Below are positions 54,962-64,000 of a stretch of DNA of 64,000 bases, one piece after another. The first letter of the stretch is position 1; the number at the start of each line of letters is the position of its first letter. Below the pieces are notes generated by a model. The model was not told the DNA's origin. It made no database searches and saw nothing but the letters and a program-made list of their open reading frames with translations. The stretch is from Polynucleobacter sp. JS-JIR-II-b4 (GTDB taxonomy: Bacteria; Pseudomonadota; Gammaproteobacteria; Burkholderiales; Burkholderiaceae): assembly GCF_018687815.1 (NCBI RefSeq), contig NZ_CP061306.1, positions 806,001 to 870,000 on the forward strand, written 5' to 3'. The position numbers and the translations under genes are program-made.

Positions 54962-55020
54962 ATCCTTTAAAACAATATATAATAAAATATAATGATAAAT
55001 TAAATTTCAAAAGGAAAAGA

Positions 55021-55401
55021 ATGAAAACAGCTCATGACTTAGTTGCGTTAGCTAAATCCTCTATCAATGAAGTTGCCCTGGCAAATGCACTACAAGCCAT
55101 TCAAGAAGCTGACGTGTTATTGGATGTTCGAGAAGCCGATGAATACGCAATTGGTCACATTCCTGGCGCAGTACATATTTCTCGGGGAATGTTGGAGTTT
55201 AAATTAAGTAATGACCCCAATTTAAGTGCCCGGGATCTCAAAATAGTTCTATATTGCAAAAATAGCGGTAGAGCAGCATTGGCCTCAAAATCACTACATG
55301 ACATGGGCTATATGCATATCCAATCTATTGCAGGTGGATTTGATGCATGGGCAGAAGCGGGCAATCCGATTGCTAAGCCTGAGTCAATCGTATTTGAGTA
55401 A
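55021..55401 (+). CDS. Cytoplasmic rhodanese-domain protein
   Basis: This 126-residue single rhodanese domain has LLDVREADEYAIGHIPGAV and the loop VLYCKNSGRAALASKSL with the catalytic Cys near residue 79. No signal peptide is present. It is preceded by a perfect FNR-type box and AAAAGGAAAAG, and followed 41 bases later by an OsmC-type gene. It probably relays sulfane sulfur in the cytoplasm under low-oxygen or redox control; the latter is inferred from the box. Confidence 0.88.
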   Translation: MKTAHDLVALAKSSINEVALANALQAIQEADVLLDVREADEYAIGHIPGAVHISRGMLEFKLSNDPNLSARDLKIVLYCKNSGRAALASKSLHDMGYMHIQSIAGGFDAWAEAGNPIAKPESIVFE

Positions 55402-55442
55402 TCAATTTTGCAGCAAATTATCACCCCACTTAGGAGCTCCAT

Positions 55443-55895
55443 ATGAGCGGTAACCCATCCGTAAGACTCAAGCAACAGGCCGACTACCAGTTCGCCATCT
55501 ATTACAACGAGGAAAAGGCCCCCATCATGGGAGACGAGCCGCCGCCTTTGGGTAAATCAGACGGTGCAACCCCATCACAATTCTTAATTGCTGCGGTGGC
55601 CAACTGCTTATCCGACTCCCTATTATTTGCCTTAAGAAAATTTAAACAAAACCCTGAGCCTATTGAGACTTTAGCAACGTGTGAGATTGGTCGAAACGAG
55701 CAGAATCGTCTGCGCATTCTGTCGATTCGTGTGGAGATACATGTTGGCGTGCCTGGTGAGACCCTGCAAAATCTTGATCGGGTCTTGGAGCAATTTCAGG
55801 AATTTTGCACTGTTTCATCAAGTGTTAGTGCAGGCATTCCGGTAAATGTGTTTGTAATGGATAGCTTGAAAAAACAACTTTATCCAGCAATTTAA
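55443..55895 (+). CDS. OsmC/Ohr-family protein
   Basis: This 150-residue protein has the OsmC layout. KSDGATPSQFLIAAVANCLSDSL holds one conserved Cys (key residues AVANCLSDSL), and EFCTVSSSVSAGIPV holds the second. The family includes hydroperoxide reductases and proteins of unknown function. The two-cysteine pattern supports a peroxidatic activity, but the substrate is unknown; persulfides are an alternative given the neighbours. It is likely cotranscribed with the upstream rhodanese gene. Confidence 0.85.
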   Translation: MSGNPSVRLKQQADYQFAIYYNEEKAPIMGDEPPPLGKSDGATPSQFLIAAVANCLSDSLLFALRKFKQNPEPIETLATCEIGRNEQNRLRILSIRVEIHVGVPGETLQNLDRVLEQFQEFCTVSSSVSAGIPVNVFVMDSLKKQLYPAI

Positions 55896-55906
55896 GCAGT
55901 ATTTCT

Positions 55907-55920
55907 TTGATGTTAATCAA
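55907..55920. promoter_or_regulatory. Perfect FNR-type box upstream of the DUF3149 gene
   Basis: TTGAT-GTTA-ATCAA is an exact match. A TATAGT -10 hexamer at 55942-55947 puts the box centre about 40 bases before the start, close to the canonical class II position. Confidence 0.8.
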
Positions 55921-55969
55921 ACAATCATTTTTTAAAGACCCTATAGTGAACTTACTGGAGGGAAGAAAA

Positions 55970-56104
55970 ATGAAAATGTTAGTTGAGCTATTTGGATCGT
56001 TTGCCGGTCAATTGAGTTTGGCCGTTATTCTATTTATGATCGGCATGGTAATTTTCTTTGCCCGTTTATTTATTAAGAAGAGCGCTGAGGGCGGTGATCA
56101 GTAA
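55970..56104 (+). CDS. DUF3149 family small membrane protein
   Basis: This 44-residue protein has one helix (LSLAVILFMIGMVIFFARLFI) and the polar tail KKSAEGGDQ. It matches the small DUF3149 family of betaproteobacteria as I recall it. ATG 55970 is preceded by GGAGGGAAGAAAA; the in-frame ATG at 55910 lies inside the FNR box region and is rejected. Function is unknown; a role as an accessory subunit of a respiratory complex is a guess. Confidence 0.75.
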   Translation: MKMLVELFGSFAGQLSLAVILFMIGMVIFFARLFIKKSAEGGDQ

Positions 56105-56112
56105 TTCCCCAA

Positions 56113-56147
56113 AAAAAGCCCTTGAGTATTCATTCAAGGGCTTTTGT
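56113..56147. terminator. Bidirectional intrinsic terminator
   Basis: AAAGCCCTTGA (56115-56125) and TCAAGGGCTTT (56134-56144) form an 11-bp stem between the convergent DUF3149 and gcdH genes. Confidence 0.92.
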
Positions 56148-56167
56148 ATTACGGGGATATTTTATAT

Positions 56168-57352
56168 TTAGCTAAAAGCTTGGATCCCCGTTTGCGCACG
56201 ACCTAGAATTAAGGCGTGAATATCGTGAGTTCCTTCGTAGGTGTTCACAACTTCTAAGTTCAGCATGTGACGTACTACGCCGTACTCATCAGAAATTCCG
56301 TTACCGCCGTGCATATCGCGCGCCATACGGGCGACATCTAAAGATTTGCCACAAGAGTTGCGTTTCATGATGGAGGTGATTTCTGGTGCTGCGATTCCTT
56401 CATCTTTCATACGGCCTAAACGTAGGCAGCCTTGAAGTGCAAGCGTGATTTCAGTTTGCATATCAGCAAGTTTTTTCTGGATTAGCTGATTAGCGGCGAG
56501 AGGGCGATCAAATTGCTTGCGATCCATCGTGTATTGACGTGCGGCATACCAACACCACTCAGCAGCACCAAGCGTACCCCAGGCGATGCCATAACGTGCT
56601 GAGTTCAGGCAAGTGAATGGGCCTTTGAGGCCGGTAATTTCTGGGAATTCATTTTCTGCCGGAACAAACACTTCATCCATCACGATTTCGCCGGTAATAG
56701 AGGCGCGTAGACCCATCTTGCCGCTGATCTTGGGTGCAGATAGACCCTTCATACCTTTTTCCAGGATGAAGCCTCTAATCAAGCCCTCATCATTTTTTGC
56801 CCACACAACAAATACATCTGCAATTGGAGAGTTGGAGATCCACATCTTAGAGCCGGTAAGTGAGAATCCACCGGGAACCTTTTTCGCTCTTGTGATCATT
56901 CCACCTGCATCAGAACCATAGTTAGGCTCTGTCAATCCAAAGCAACCAATCCATTCGCCGCTCGCTAATTTAGGGAGGTACTTTTGTTTTTGCGCTTCGC
57001 TACCAAATTCATTTATGGGAACCATGACTAAAGAAGACTGCACGCTCATCATGGAGCGATAGCCAGAATCCACGCGTTCAATTTCACGCGCAATTAAGCC
57101 GTAAGAGACATAGTTCAAGTTAGCTCCACCGTACTGCTCAGGAATCGTGATGCCTAAGAGGCCAAGCTCGCCCATTTCTCGGAAGATGGCTGGGTCGGTT
57201 GTTTCGTTGCGATAAGCATCGTGAATGCGGGGCATCAGGCGCCCTTGAGCGTATTCAGCAGCTGCGTCACGAATCATGCGCTCCTCTTCGGTTAGCTGGG
57301 TATCCAGAAGAAGGGGGTCCGCCCAGTTAAAGCTGGCCTTACTTTTACTCAT
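56168..57352 (-). CDS. gcdH: Glutaryl-CoA dehydrogenase
   Basis: This 394-residue acyl-CoA dehydrogenase decarboxylates glutaryl-CoA to crotonyl-CoA in lysine and aromatic degradation. It has the start [36 protein letters not shown] and the catalytic Glu in [18 protein letters not shown]. GitI-specific features such as the long C-terminus ending GIQAFS fit GcdH. Electrons pass to EtfAB and then EtfD, whose gene lies 4.5 kb away. It marks the return to core metabolism. Confidence 0.92.
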   Translation of the reverse strand: MSKSKASFNWADPLLLDTQLTEEERMIRDAAAEYAQGRLMPRIHDAYRNETTDPAIFREMGELGLLGITIPEQYGGANLNYVSYGLIAREIERVDSGYRSMMSVQSSLVMVPINEFGSEAQKQKYLPKLASGEWIGCFGLTEPNYGSDAGGMITRAKKVPGGFSLTGSKMWISNSPIADVFVVWAKNDEGLIRGFILEKGMKGLSAPKISGKMGLRASITGEIVMDEVFVPAENEFPEITGLKGPFTCLNSARYGIAWGTLGAAEWCWYAARQYTMDRKQFDRPLAANQLIQKKLADMQTEITLALQGCLRLGRMKDEGIAAPEITSIMKRNSCGKSLDVARMARDMHGGNGISDEYGVVRHMLNLEVVNTYEGTHDIHALILGRAQTGIQAFS

Positions 57353-57456
57353 TGCTTTGTCATCCTATATTTCATTTTGTCTTGATTTTTAACTGCTTCC
57401 TGCGAATTTTCAGGAATACAGATATTCTTGTTTCTATTATCCATTTTTCTGGACTT

Positions 57457-58167
57457 ATGGACTCGCCTAGACCTCGCCATCGCTATTACGACCTGATTTT
57501 GGCTGCCTTTGTGGTGGTCTTACTCTGCTCTAACTTTATTGGTGCCGGTAAAGCAGCCGTGGTTGAATTGCCTTACTTCGGGTCGGTACCATTTGGCGCG
57601 GGTATTTTGTTCTTCCCTATTTCCTATTTCTTCGGCGATATTCTGACTGAGGTCTATGGCTATGCCTATGACCGTAGAGCGGTTTGGACTGGGTTTGCTG
57701 CGCTTGCATTTGCGGCAATCATGGCGCAGATAGTGATTGCTTTGCCGGTGGCGCCAGGCGCTTATATGTCTAATTATCAGCAGGGGCTAGAGACTGTCTT
57801 TGGAAACTCATGGCGTATCGCCTTAGCTTCCATGTTCTCCTTTTGGTGCGGCAGTCTGACGAATAGCTATGTGCTGGCGAAGATGAAAATCATGACCCAA
57901 GGGCGCTTTCTCTGGATGCGTACTATTGGCTCGACAGCGGTAGGGGAGTTGGTCGACTCCTCTTTCTTCTATATGTTAGCGTTCTATGGCATCTGGACTA
58001 CCCATGAAGTCATTCAGGTAGCGCTGGCTCAATATGTCCTCAAGACTACTTGGGAGGTTCTGGCAACCCCCATGACCTATTGGGTTGTGAACTTCCTCAA
58101 GCGCAAGGAAAACGAGGATTTTTACGATATTCATACGAATTTCACCCCATTTAGGGTCAAAGTCTAA
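57457..58167 (+). CDS. yhhQ: Queuosine precursor transporter YhhQ
   Basis: This 236-residue membrane protein of the YhhQ/DUF165 family has about six helices. The signature is PISYFFGDILTEVYGYAYDR, and STAVGELVDSSFFYMLAF is near the middle. It imports queuosine precursors such as preQ0/preQ1. ATG 57457 (MDSPRPRHRYYDLILAA) is chosen, because the upstream extension to 57352 has no family counterpart. Confidence 0.9.
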   Translation: MDSPRPRHRYYDLILAAFVVVLLCSNFIGAGKAAVVELPYFGSVPFGAGILFFPISYFFGDILTEVYGYAYDRRAVWTGFAALAFAAIMAQIVIALPVAPGAYMSNYQQGLETVFGNSWRIALASMFSFWCGSLTNSYVLAKMKIMTQGRFLWMRTIGSTAVGELVDSSFFYMLAFYGIWTTHEVIQVALAQYVLKTTWEVLATPMTYWVVNFLKRKENEDFYDIHTNFTPFRVKV

Positions 58168-58281
58168 GCAAGACTACGGGCTTCCTGCCAACAAAGACCT
58201 CTAAGCCGTTAAAATAACGGTCTTTGCCCCCAAATTCGGGGGTAACTATCCAATTGAATTTCAGAAAGCTAGAAAACATCC

Positions 58282-59889
58282 GTGCTGTCAGCATCTAATA
58301 TCACCATGCAGTTTGGGGCAAAGCCTCTGTTTGAAAACATTTCCGTGAAGTTTGGTGGCGGTAATCGTTATGGCCTGATTGGCGCAAACGGTTGCGGTAA
58401 ATCCACCTTCATGAAAATTTTAGGTGGCGAGCTAGAGCCAACTAGCGGCAATGTGAGTTTGGACCCCGGCATTCGTTTGGGTAAGTTGCGTCAAGATCAA
58501 TTTGCTTACGAGGATGTGCGCGTACTCGACGTCGTGATGATGGGTCACGAAGAGATGTGGAAGGCTGCAGCTGAGCGCGATGCTATCTACGCCAATCCAG
58601 ATGCTACTGATGAAGATTACATGAAGGCTGCTGAGCTTGAGGGTAAGTACGCCGAATACGGTGGCTACACCGCAGAAGCAAAAGCGGGTGAGTTGTTGTT
58701 AGGTATTGGCATTCCTATTGACCAACACAATGGTCCGATGAGCAACGTTGCACCAGGATGGAAGCTGCGTGTATTGCTAGCGCAAGCATTGTTCTCCGAT
58801 CCAGATGTATTACTGCTCGATGAGCCAACGAATAACTTGGATATTCACTCCATCCATTGGCTTGAAGATATCCTCAACCAAATTAAGAGCACTATCGTCA
58901 TCATTTCCCATGACCGTCACTTCCTCAATGAAGTCTGTACGCATATGGCTGACATGGACTATGGCACATTAAAGGTCTACCCAGGCAACTACGACTCCTA
59001 CATGCTGGCTTCTGTGCAGGCGAGAACGCAACAGCTCAGCAATAACGTAAAAGCCAAAGAGAAAATTGCTGAATTAGCAGCTTTCGTGGCCCGCTTCTCT
59101 GCAAATGCTTCTAAAGCTCGTCAAGCGACTTCACGTCAGAGGCAGCTGGAGAAGATTGAGATTGTTGAGGTAAAGCCCTCTTCACGTCAGAACCCATTTA
59201 TTCGTTTTGATACTGAGAAAAAATTACACAATATGGCGGTAGAGTGCAACGCACTTACTAAAGCTTATGACCGCGTCATCTTTAAGAATTTCAAATTAGG
59301 CGTTCGCGCTGGTGAAAAGATTGCGATCATCGGTCAAAATGGTGCTGGTAAGACAACTCTTCTCAAAACAATCTTGAGTAAGCGCTTTGATGGTATTGCC
59401 GCTGATAGCGGTGATGTGAAGTGGGCTGAGAATGCTAACGTCGGCGTAATGCCTCAAGACAACACCGAGATGTTCGCTAAAGACGAATTGCTCATGGACT
59501 GGATGAATTGGTGGCGCAATACCGGCGATGATGACCAAGTGATCCGTGGCACTTTGGGCCGCCTCCTGTTCTCTGGTGACGATATTGGCAAGTCTGTCAA
59601 AGTTCTATCTGGTGGTGAAAAGGGCCGCATGATTTGGGGCAAACTCATGCTCCAAAAATACAACGTCCTGGCAATGGATGAGCCAACCAACCACATGGAT
59701 ATGGAATCGATTGAGAGTTTACAAATCGCTCTTGAGAAATTCGACGGTACTTTGATATTTGTTTCTCATGACCGCGAGTTTGTTTCTGCATTAGCCAACC
59801 GCATCTTAGAAGTGAAGATGGATGGTACGGTGGTGGATTACTCTGGCACTTACGAAGAGTACCTACGTAGCCAAGAGTTGGCTGGTTAA
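58282..59889 (+). CDS. ybiT: ABC-F family ATPase YbiT
   Basis: This 535-residue protein has two ABC domains. The first has [16 protein letters not shown] and the degenerate signature [16 protein letters not shown]; the second has [15 protein letters not shown] and [14 protein letters not shown]. Walker [12 protein letters not shown] and [10 protein letters not shown] are both present. The APGW signature in domain 1 identifies the YbiT subgroup, which acts on ribosomes. The start is GTG 58282. Confidence 0.92.
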   Translation: MLSASNITMQFGAKPLFENISVKFGGGNRYGLIGANGCGKSTFMKILGGELEPTSGNVSLDPGIRLGKLRQDQFAYEDVRVLDVVMMGHEEMWKAAAERDAIYANPDATDEDYMKAAELEGKYAEYGGYTAEAKAGELLLGIGIPIDQHNGPMSNVAPGWKLRVLLAQALFSDPDVLLLDEPTNNLDIHSIHWLEDILNQIKSTIVIISHDRHFLNEVCTHMADMDYGTLKVYPGNYDSYMLASVQARTQQLSNNVKAKEKIAELAAFVARFSANASKARQATSRQRQLEKIEIVEVKPSSRQNPFIRFDTEKKLHNMAVECNALTKAYDRVIFKNFKLGVRAGEKIAIIGQNGAGKTTLLKTILSKRFDGIAADSGDVKWAENANVGVMPQDNTEMFAKDELLMDWMNWWRNTGDDDQVIRGTLGRLLFSGDDIGKSVKVLSGGEKGRMIWGKLMLQKYNVLAMDEPTNHMDMESIESLQIALEKFDGTLIFVSHDREFVSALANRILEVKMDGTVVDYSGTYEEYLRSQELAG

Positions 59890-59917
59890 TTAAGGCCCAG
59901 TTGTAAAGCTGGCAATA

Positions 59918-59946
59918 AAAAATAAGCCCCTAAGCGGGCTTATTTT
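59918..59946. terminator. Bidirectional intrinsic terminator
   Basis: AATAAGCCC (59921-59929) and GGGCTTATT (59936-59944) form a stem with A and T flanks. It overlaps the stop codon of the DUF1289 gene. Confidence 0.85.
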
Positions 59947-60193
59947 CTTTGGCTTGTCTCTGGAAGCGGGTTGCAGTACCTTCTGCACGAATGCGTTTCC
60001 ATACGGAATCTTTTTCTTCTTGAGAAAAGAATACCCAATTACTCACTTCACCTAAAGTGCGACCACAACCTTGGCAGATCTCATCGTATAGCGTGGTGCA
60101 AACACCAATGCAAGGCGAGTCAGAGTCTGCATCCCCAGTGGATAGGGAATGGGAGCCATCTTGCACAATAGATTTGGTGTCTTCAGAATTCAT
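59930..60193 (-). CDS. DUF1289 family protein
   Basis: This 87-residue protein has the DUF1289 zinc-ribbon-like motif SPCIGVCTTLYDEICQGCGRT (cysteines CIGVC and CQGC). Function is unknown. Its start overlaps the end of the GNAT gene (ATGA), so the two are coupled. Confidence 0.9.
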   Translation of the reverse strand: MNSEDTKSIVQDGSHSLSTGDADSDSPCIGVCTTLYDEICQGCGRTLGEVSNWVFFSQEEKDSVWKRIRAEGTATRFQRQAKENKPA

Positions 60194-61362
60194 GGCTGTA
60201 CTTTAGACGATTTCAAAGGACTGTGCTCGGCGAGCTCATCTACATAAGCCCCTATGCCTTGATGTTCACGATCTAGGAAGTGTTGCACAGCTTTGGCAAA
60301 CTGAGGATCCGCAATGAAATGGGCAGATTGAATGGTAGTGGGCAAGAAGCCGCGCGCCATCTTGTGTTCACCTTGTGCACCACCTTCAAAGGCTTGAATC
60401 TGATTAGAGATGCAATATTCAATTGCTTGATAGTAGGCGGTTTCAAAGTGCAAGCAGGGCACATGTTCAATGGCGCCCCAATATCTCCCATAAGCCTTAG
60501 AGCTTGTGGGGTCAACAACTAGTAGCGACGCAGCGATTGGGTTGCCATTGCGCTCAGCAATGATGAGGTGTAAGTTTTCAGGCAGGCGATGCGCCCATAA
60601 TTTCAAGAATGTCTCATTAAGATAGGGGCTGGATCCATGCTCTAAGTAAGTGTTTTCGTAACAGCGATAAAAGAATTCCCAATCAGCATTGGTTGAAGAT
60701 ATTCCTGGGACATGTCTAAAAGTAATTAGCTCTCTAGATACCTGCTCTCGTTCACGTCGAATATTCTTACGGCGCTTCATAGTGAGGACTTCTAAAAATT
60801 GTTCGAAATTTTCAAAGCCTTGGTTATGCCAATGAAATTGAACTGAGTCTCGCAACATAAAGCCTTGACCCTTAAGACTCTTTACTTCTGAAGCATGGGG
60901 AAATAAAACATGTGCTGAAGATAGATTATTTTGCAGAACCAAAGTCTTAAAGCCTGCAATTAATTGTCGTTCTACTAAATCAGCATCTACATTTCTGGCG
61001 CTCAAAATCCTTGAGCCTTGAACGGGTGTAAACGGAATGGCGCAAAGCGCTTTCGGAAAATACTGCATACCTTGTTGCTCATAGGCCTGAGCCCAAGACC
61101 AATCGAAGACAAATTCTCCGTAGGAGTGTTGCTTCAAATACAGGGGCATTGCACCAATCAGTTTTTGATCATCCCTTAAAACGAGATGAGCCACTTGCCA
61201 CCCAGTATTGCCTCCAACACAGCCAGTTTCCTCTAGCGCACTAAGAAACTCATGGCGAAGAAAGGGTCCTGCATCTGAGGTAAGAAGAGTATTCCACTCC
61301 TCTGAGGTGATATCGCTAAGGCGATCAACTATTTCTAATTGAAATGAATCGGGCTCTGCCAC
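60190..61362 (-). CDS. GNAT-fold protein (DUF482/FemAB-like)
   Basis: This 390-residue protein has the DUF482 pattern FLRHEFLSALEETGCVGGNTG and the RRKNIRREREQV segment. FEGGAQGEHKMARGFLPT is near the end, where the family has its acyl-CoA site. Such proteins belong to the peptidoglycan aminoacyl-transferase-like GNATs; the substrate is unknown. Overlaps with DUF1289 and adjacency to gloA suggest one transcript. Confidence 0.88.
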   Translation of the reverse strand: MAEPDSFQLEIVDRLSDITSEEWNTLLTSDAGPFLRHEFLSALEETGCVGGNTGWQVAHLVLRDDQKLIGAMPLYLKQHSYGEFVFDWSWAQAYEQQGMQYFPKALCAIPFTPVQGSRILSARNVDADLVERQLIAGFKTLVLQNNLSSAHVLFPHASEVKSLKGQGFMLRDSVQFHWHNQGFENFEQFLEVLTMKRRKNIRREREQVSRELITFRHVPGISSTNADWEFFYRCYENTYLEHGSSPYLNETFLKLWAHRLPENLHLIIAERNGNPIAASLLVVDPTSSKAYGRYWGAIEHVPCLHFETAYYQAIEYCISNQIQAFEGGAQGEHKMARGFLPTTIQSAHFIADPQFAKAVQHFLDREHQGIGAYVDELAEHSPLKSSKVQP

Positions 61363-61364
61363 GA

Positions 61365-61751
61365 TTAACGCTGAATGAGCTCTATTTTGTAACCATCAGG
61401 ATCGGTAACAAATGCAATGATGGTGTCACCGCCAGCTACTGGACCAGCCTCACGAGTGACATTGCCGCCAGCCGCCTTGATGGCAGCACAAGCAGCATAG
61501 GCATCCGGAACCTCAATTGCAATATGCCCATAGGCCGTGCCTAGGTCGTAGGATTGAACGCCATGGTTGTAGGTAAGCTCAATCTCCGATTGGCCATCAC
61601 CATTACCTTTGCCGTATCCGACAAAAGCAAGGGAGTATTTTTGCTCAGGACGCTCAGTTGTGCGCAGTAAATTCATGCCCAATACTTTGGTGTAGAAATC
61701 AATAGAGCGATTTAAGTCGCTGATGCGAAGCATAGTGTGTAGGATCATCAT
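61365..61751 (-). CDS. gloA: Lactoylglutathione lyase (glyoxalase I)
   Basis: This 128-residue nickel enzyme converts the methylglyoxal-glutathione adduct to S-lactoylglutathione. [23 protein letters not shown] carries the first metal His (His5 or 6), [14 protein letters not shown] the second His, and [11 protein letters not shown] the Glu. It ends two bases before the GNAT gene. Confidence 0.94.
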   Translation of the reverse strand: MMILHTMLRISDLNRSIDFYTKVLGMNLLRTTERPEQKYSLAFVGYGKGNGDGQSEIELTYNHGVQSYDLGTAYGHIAIEVPDAYAACAAIKAAGGNVTREAGPVAGGDTIIAFVTDPDGYKIELIQR

Positions 61752-61792
61752 GGGTTAAATATAACGCTATTTATTTAATCGTGTTGAGATGA

Positions 61793-61819
61793 AAAACCCC
61801 GGTATGGAGCCGGGGTTTG
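61793..61819 (-). terminator. Intrinsic terminator after etfD
   Basis: AAACCCCGG (61794-61802) and CCGGGGTTT (61810-61818) form the stem; on the minus strand it is followed by Ts. It separates etfD from gloA. Confidence 0.88.
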
Positions 61820-61834
61820 CTGTATTGCATTTCT

Positions 61835-63505
61835 TTACATGGATGCGTAGTTTGGACCGCCGCCACCTTCTGGGGTAACCCAGACGATATTTTGTGTTGG
61901 ATCTTTAATATCACAGGTTTTGCAGTGTACGCAGTTTTGCGAATTGATTTGCAAGCGCGCTTTACCATCGGTTTCTACAAACTCATATACGCCAGCAGGG
62001 CAGTAGCGTTGCTCGGGTCCTGCATAGGTTTCCAGGTTCACGCCCACAGGAATAGATTCATTCTTCAGTGTTAAATGAACCGGTTGATTTTCAGCATGAT
62101 TGGTATTGGAGATAAATACTGAAGAGAGGCGGTCAAACGTAATCTTGCCATCTGGCTTAGGGTAGTCAATCGGCTTGTGTTGCGCTGCAGGCTCCAAACA
62201 TTCATGGTCTGCATGTTTTAAATGCACTGTCCATGGCATGTTGCCACCCAAAAGCTTTTGCTCTAATCCCACCATCAGCGTGCCAGCATAAAGTCCTTTT
62301 GACATCCAGGGCTTGAAGTTGCGCGCTTGATTGAGTTCTGTATGTAGCCAACTGTTTTGAAATGCAGTTGGGTACGCAGACAAAACATCCTCAGAGCGAT
62401 TCTCATTGATAGCAGCAACTGCTGCTTCAGCAGCAAGCATGCCAGTCTTAATTGCCGCATGACTTCCTTTGATGCGAGATGCATTGAGGAAGCCAGCATC
62501 ACAACCAATGAGTGCGCCGCCAGGAAATACAGTCTTAGGAAGGCTATTTAAACCACCGGCAGTCAGTGCGCGTGCGCCATAGGAAATGCGTTTACCACCC
62601 TCAAAGGTCTCACGAATCTTTGGGTGCAACTTATATCGTTGGAATTCTTCAAAAGGAGAGAGGTAGGGATTCTTATAAGACAAGCCAACCACTAATCCAA
62701 CAGCAACCTTGTTGTCACCTAAGTGATAGAGGAATGAGCCACCATAGGTATCACTCTCTAAAGGCCAGCCAGCGGTGTGCACTACTAGCCCAGGCTTACT
62801 CTCGGAGGGTTCAACCTCCCAAAGCTCTTTAATGCCAATGCCATAGCTCTGGGGGTCTGCATCTTTATCCAATGCAAACTTAGCAATCAGTTGTTTGCCA
62901 AGATGACCACGCGCGCCTTCAGCAAAGAGGGTGTACTTGCCGCGCAATTCCATGCCAAGCTGAAACTGATCCGTTGGATTGCCTTCTTTGTCTAAACCCA
63001 TTGAGCCTGTAATCACGCCGCTGACTGCGCCTTGCTCGTTATAAAGAATTTCTGCAGCCGGAAAGCCAGGGAAAATTTCTACGCCAAGGTTCTCGGCTTG
63101 TTGTCCTAGCCAACGCGTGACGTTAGCAAGGCTGACAATATAGTTACCTTCATTTTTAAAGCAGTGCGGCAACATCCAGTTTGGAACTTGAAATGAGTTA
63201 TCGCTGGTTAAGAATAGAAATTGATCTTGCGTGACGGGTGTATCGAGCGGTGCTCCGAGCTCTTTCCAGTCAGGGAATAATTCAGTGAGTGCCTTGGGGT
63301 CCATGACGGCGCCAGAAAGGATGTGGGCTCCGATTTCAGAACCCTTTTCTAGAACACAAACACTGATTTCTTTTCCTGAGGAGCTGGCTAATTGCTTGGC
63401 TTTAATAGCAGCCGACAATCCTGCGGGACCGCCTCCAACAATGACTAGGTCATAGTCCATAGAGTCCCTGGGACCATATTGCTCTACCAACTCTGCAGAA
63501 TTCAT
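61835..63505 (-). CDS. etfD: Electron transfer flavoprotein-ubiquinone oxidoreductase
   Basis: This 556-residue protein passes electrons from ETF to ubiquinone. VIVGGGPAGLSAAIKAKQ binds FAD, GARALTAGGLNSLPKTVFPGG is the quinone region, and the C-terminal CVHCKTCDIKDPTQNI gives the 4Fe-4S cluster. ATG 63505 has GGAG eight bases upstream; an internal ATG at residue 16 is an alternative. It would serve gcdH and other acyl-CoA dehydrogenases. Confidence 0.95.
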   Translation of the reverse strand: MNSAELVEQYGPRDSMDYDLVIVGGGPAGLSAAIKAKQLASSSGKEISVCVLEKGSEIGAHILSGAVMDPKALTELFPDWKELGAPLDTPVTQDQFLFLTSDNSFQVPNWMLPHCFKNEGNYIVSLANVTRWLGQQAENLGVEIFPGFPAAEILYNEQGAVSGVITGSMGLDKEGNPTDQFQLGMELRGKYTLFAEGARGHLGKQLIAKFALDKDADPQSYGIGIKELWEVEPSESKPGLVVHTAGWPLESDTYGGSFLYHLGDNKVAVGLVVGLSYKNPYLSPFEEFQRYKLHPKIRETFEGGKRISYGARALTAGGLNSLPKTVFPGGALIGCDAGFLNASRIKGSHAAIKTGMLAAEAAVAAINENRSEDVLSAYPTAFQNSWLHTELNQARNFKPWMSKGLYAGTLMVGLEQKLLGGNMPWTVHLKHADHECLEPAAQHKPIDYPKPDGKITFDRLSSVFISNTNHAENQPVHLTLKNESIPVGVNLETYAGPEQRYCPAGVYEFVETDGKARLQINSQNCVHCKTCDIKDPTQNIVWVTPEGGGGPNYASM

Positions 63506-63663
63506 TCAATTTCTCCGAAATTTCTTAAAAATGGGGCATTTAAGCCCTAATAGTTTAGTTCTAAGTGACAAAAACCGAATTAGTGCCAAGACCGCCTAGC
63601 TCAAGGCGTCTTAAGCGTTATGATTGCTTTTTTACCCATTTTGGCAATATTAGGACAAAAGTT

Positions 63664-64000
63664 ATGAATAAAACTTACCCATCGGCAGTAGATGCCTTGC
63701 GGGATATCTTAAAAGACGGACAAAAATTGGCCGTTGGCGGTTTTGGTCTTTGTGGCATTCCAGAGGCTTTAATTCAGGCGGTTAAGGACCTAGGCGCTCA
63801 AAACCTCACCGCAATTGCAAACAACGCTGGCGTCGACGGGTTTGGTTTGGGTTTATTGCTCAATTCACGCCAGGTAAAGAAAATGGTTGCTTCATACGTG
63901 GGCGAAAACAAAGAATTCGAACGTCAGTATTTGGCTGGTGAATTGGAGTTGGAATTTACACCGCAAGGAACTTTGGCTGAAAAATTACGTGCCGGTGGTT
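63664..64000 (+). CDS. scoA: 3-oxoacid CoA-transferase subunit A, partial
   Basis: This is the first 112 residues; the gene runs off the right edge. [22 protein letters not shown] and [14 protein letters not shown] are family motifs. The enzyme moves CoA from succinyl-CoA to acetoacetate or related oxo acids. Subunit B should follow outside the window. Confidence 0.93.
   Translation, partial: MNKTYPSAVDALRDILKDGQKLAVGGFGLCGIPEALIQAVKDLGAQNLTAIANNAGVDGFGLGLLLNSRQVKKMVASYVGENKEFERQYLAGELELEFTPQGTLAEKLRAGG

Noticed and set aside
52007..55401. mnmH and trxC as dedicated parts of the sulfur-oxidation system
   Set aside because: Both are general housekeeping functions (tRNA modification, cytosolic thiol reduction); position alone does not prove a link.

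Overview
The window looks like a chromosomal segment of a low-GC betaproteobacterium of the Burkholderiaceae, most like Polynucleobacter. The evidence is gene order and protein content: sdhCDABE-gltA-leuC-entericidin-leuD-leuB-asd-fimV-truA-trpFBA-accD-folC-SPOR-cvpA-purF-metZ is a Burkholderiales backbone, and yaaA-DUF2863, DUF3429 and SdhE fit the same group. The DNA is AT-richer than in Burkholderia or Ralstonia. I saw no rRNA, tRNA, insertion sequence, prophage or CRISPR array.

Layout. Positions 1-7300 are mostly minus-strand housekeeping genes (partial rarA, DUF3429, 3-hydroxyacyl-CoA dehydrogenase, GST, aminotransferase, mdh), with yaaA-DUF2863 on plus. From 7458 to 29324 a long plus-strand series starts with a GntR-family regulator, divergent from mdh across a perfect 14-bp palindrome, and covers the TCA cycle, leucine, aspartate-semialdehyde, tryptophan, fatty acid, folate, purine and methionine synthesis.

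From about 29350 to 56100 lies an accessory sulfur-oxidation region. Its core is soxCD-soxYZ-soxAX-soxB (41940-48584). Around it are an Fnr-type regulator, a HiPIP, several rhodanese-type proteins, modBC without modA, a BigR/SqrR-like and a SoxR-like ArsR repressor, three YeeE/YedE transport systems, a FadL-type porin, an NPCGP-repeat protein with a DUF6969-like partner, an exported DsrE-like protein, a SoxH-like hydrolase, a small cytochrome c, mnmH, trxC and an OsmC protein. The inferred scheme is as follows. Thiosulfate crosses the outer membrane and is oxidised in the periplasm on the SoxY carrier by SoxAX, SoxB and SoxCD. Electrons pass to small cytochromes or the HiPIP. YeeE-type proteins and rhodaneses import and relay sulfane sulfur, and molybdate import supplies SoxC.

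The most notable signal is regulatory. Perfect TTGAT-N4-ATCAA boxes precede three transcription units in the region (32006, 54948, 55907), with one near-match adjacent (31981) and a related palindrome at 40379. The regulator at 29975 keeps the FNR recognition-helix motif ETISR but lacks one of the usual Fe-S cysteines. A 22-bp palindrome overlaps a good sigma70 -10 box at 40425, an intrinsic terminator sits between soxX and soxB, and a 707-base gene-free stretch holds an FNR-box promoter and a possible structured leader.

From 56168 to the end the housekeeping backbone resumes: gcdH, yhhQ, ybiT, DUF1289, a GNAT protein, gloA, etfD and the start of a CoA-transferase gene.
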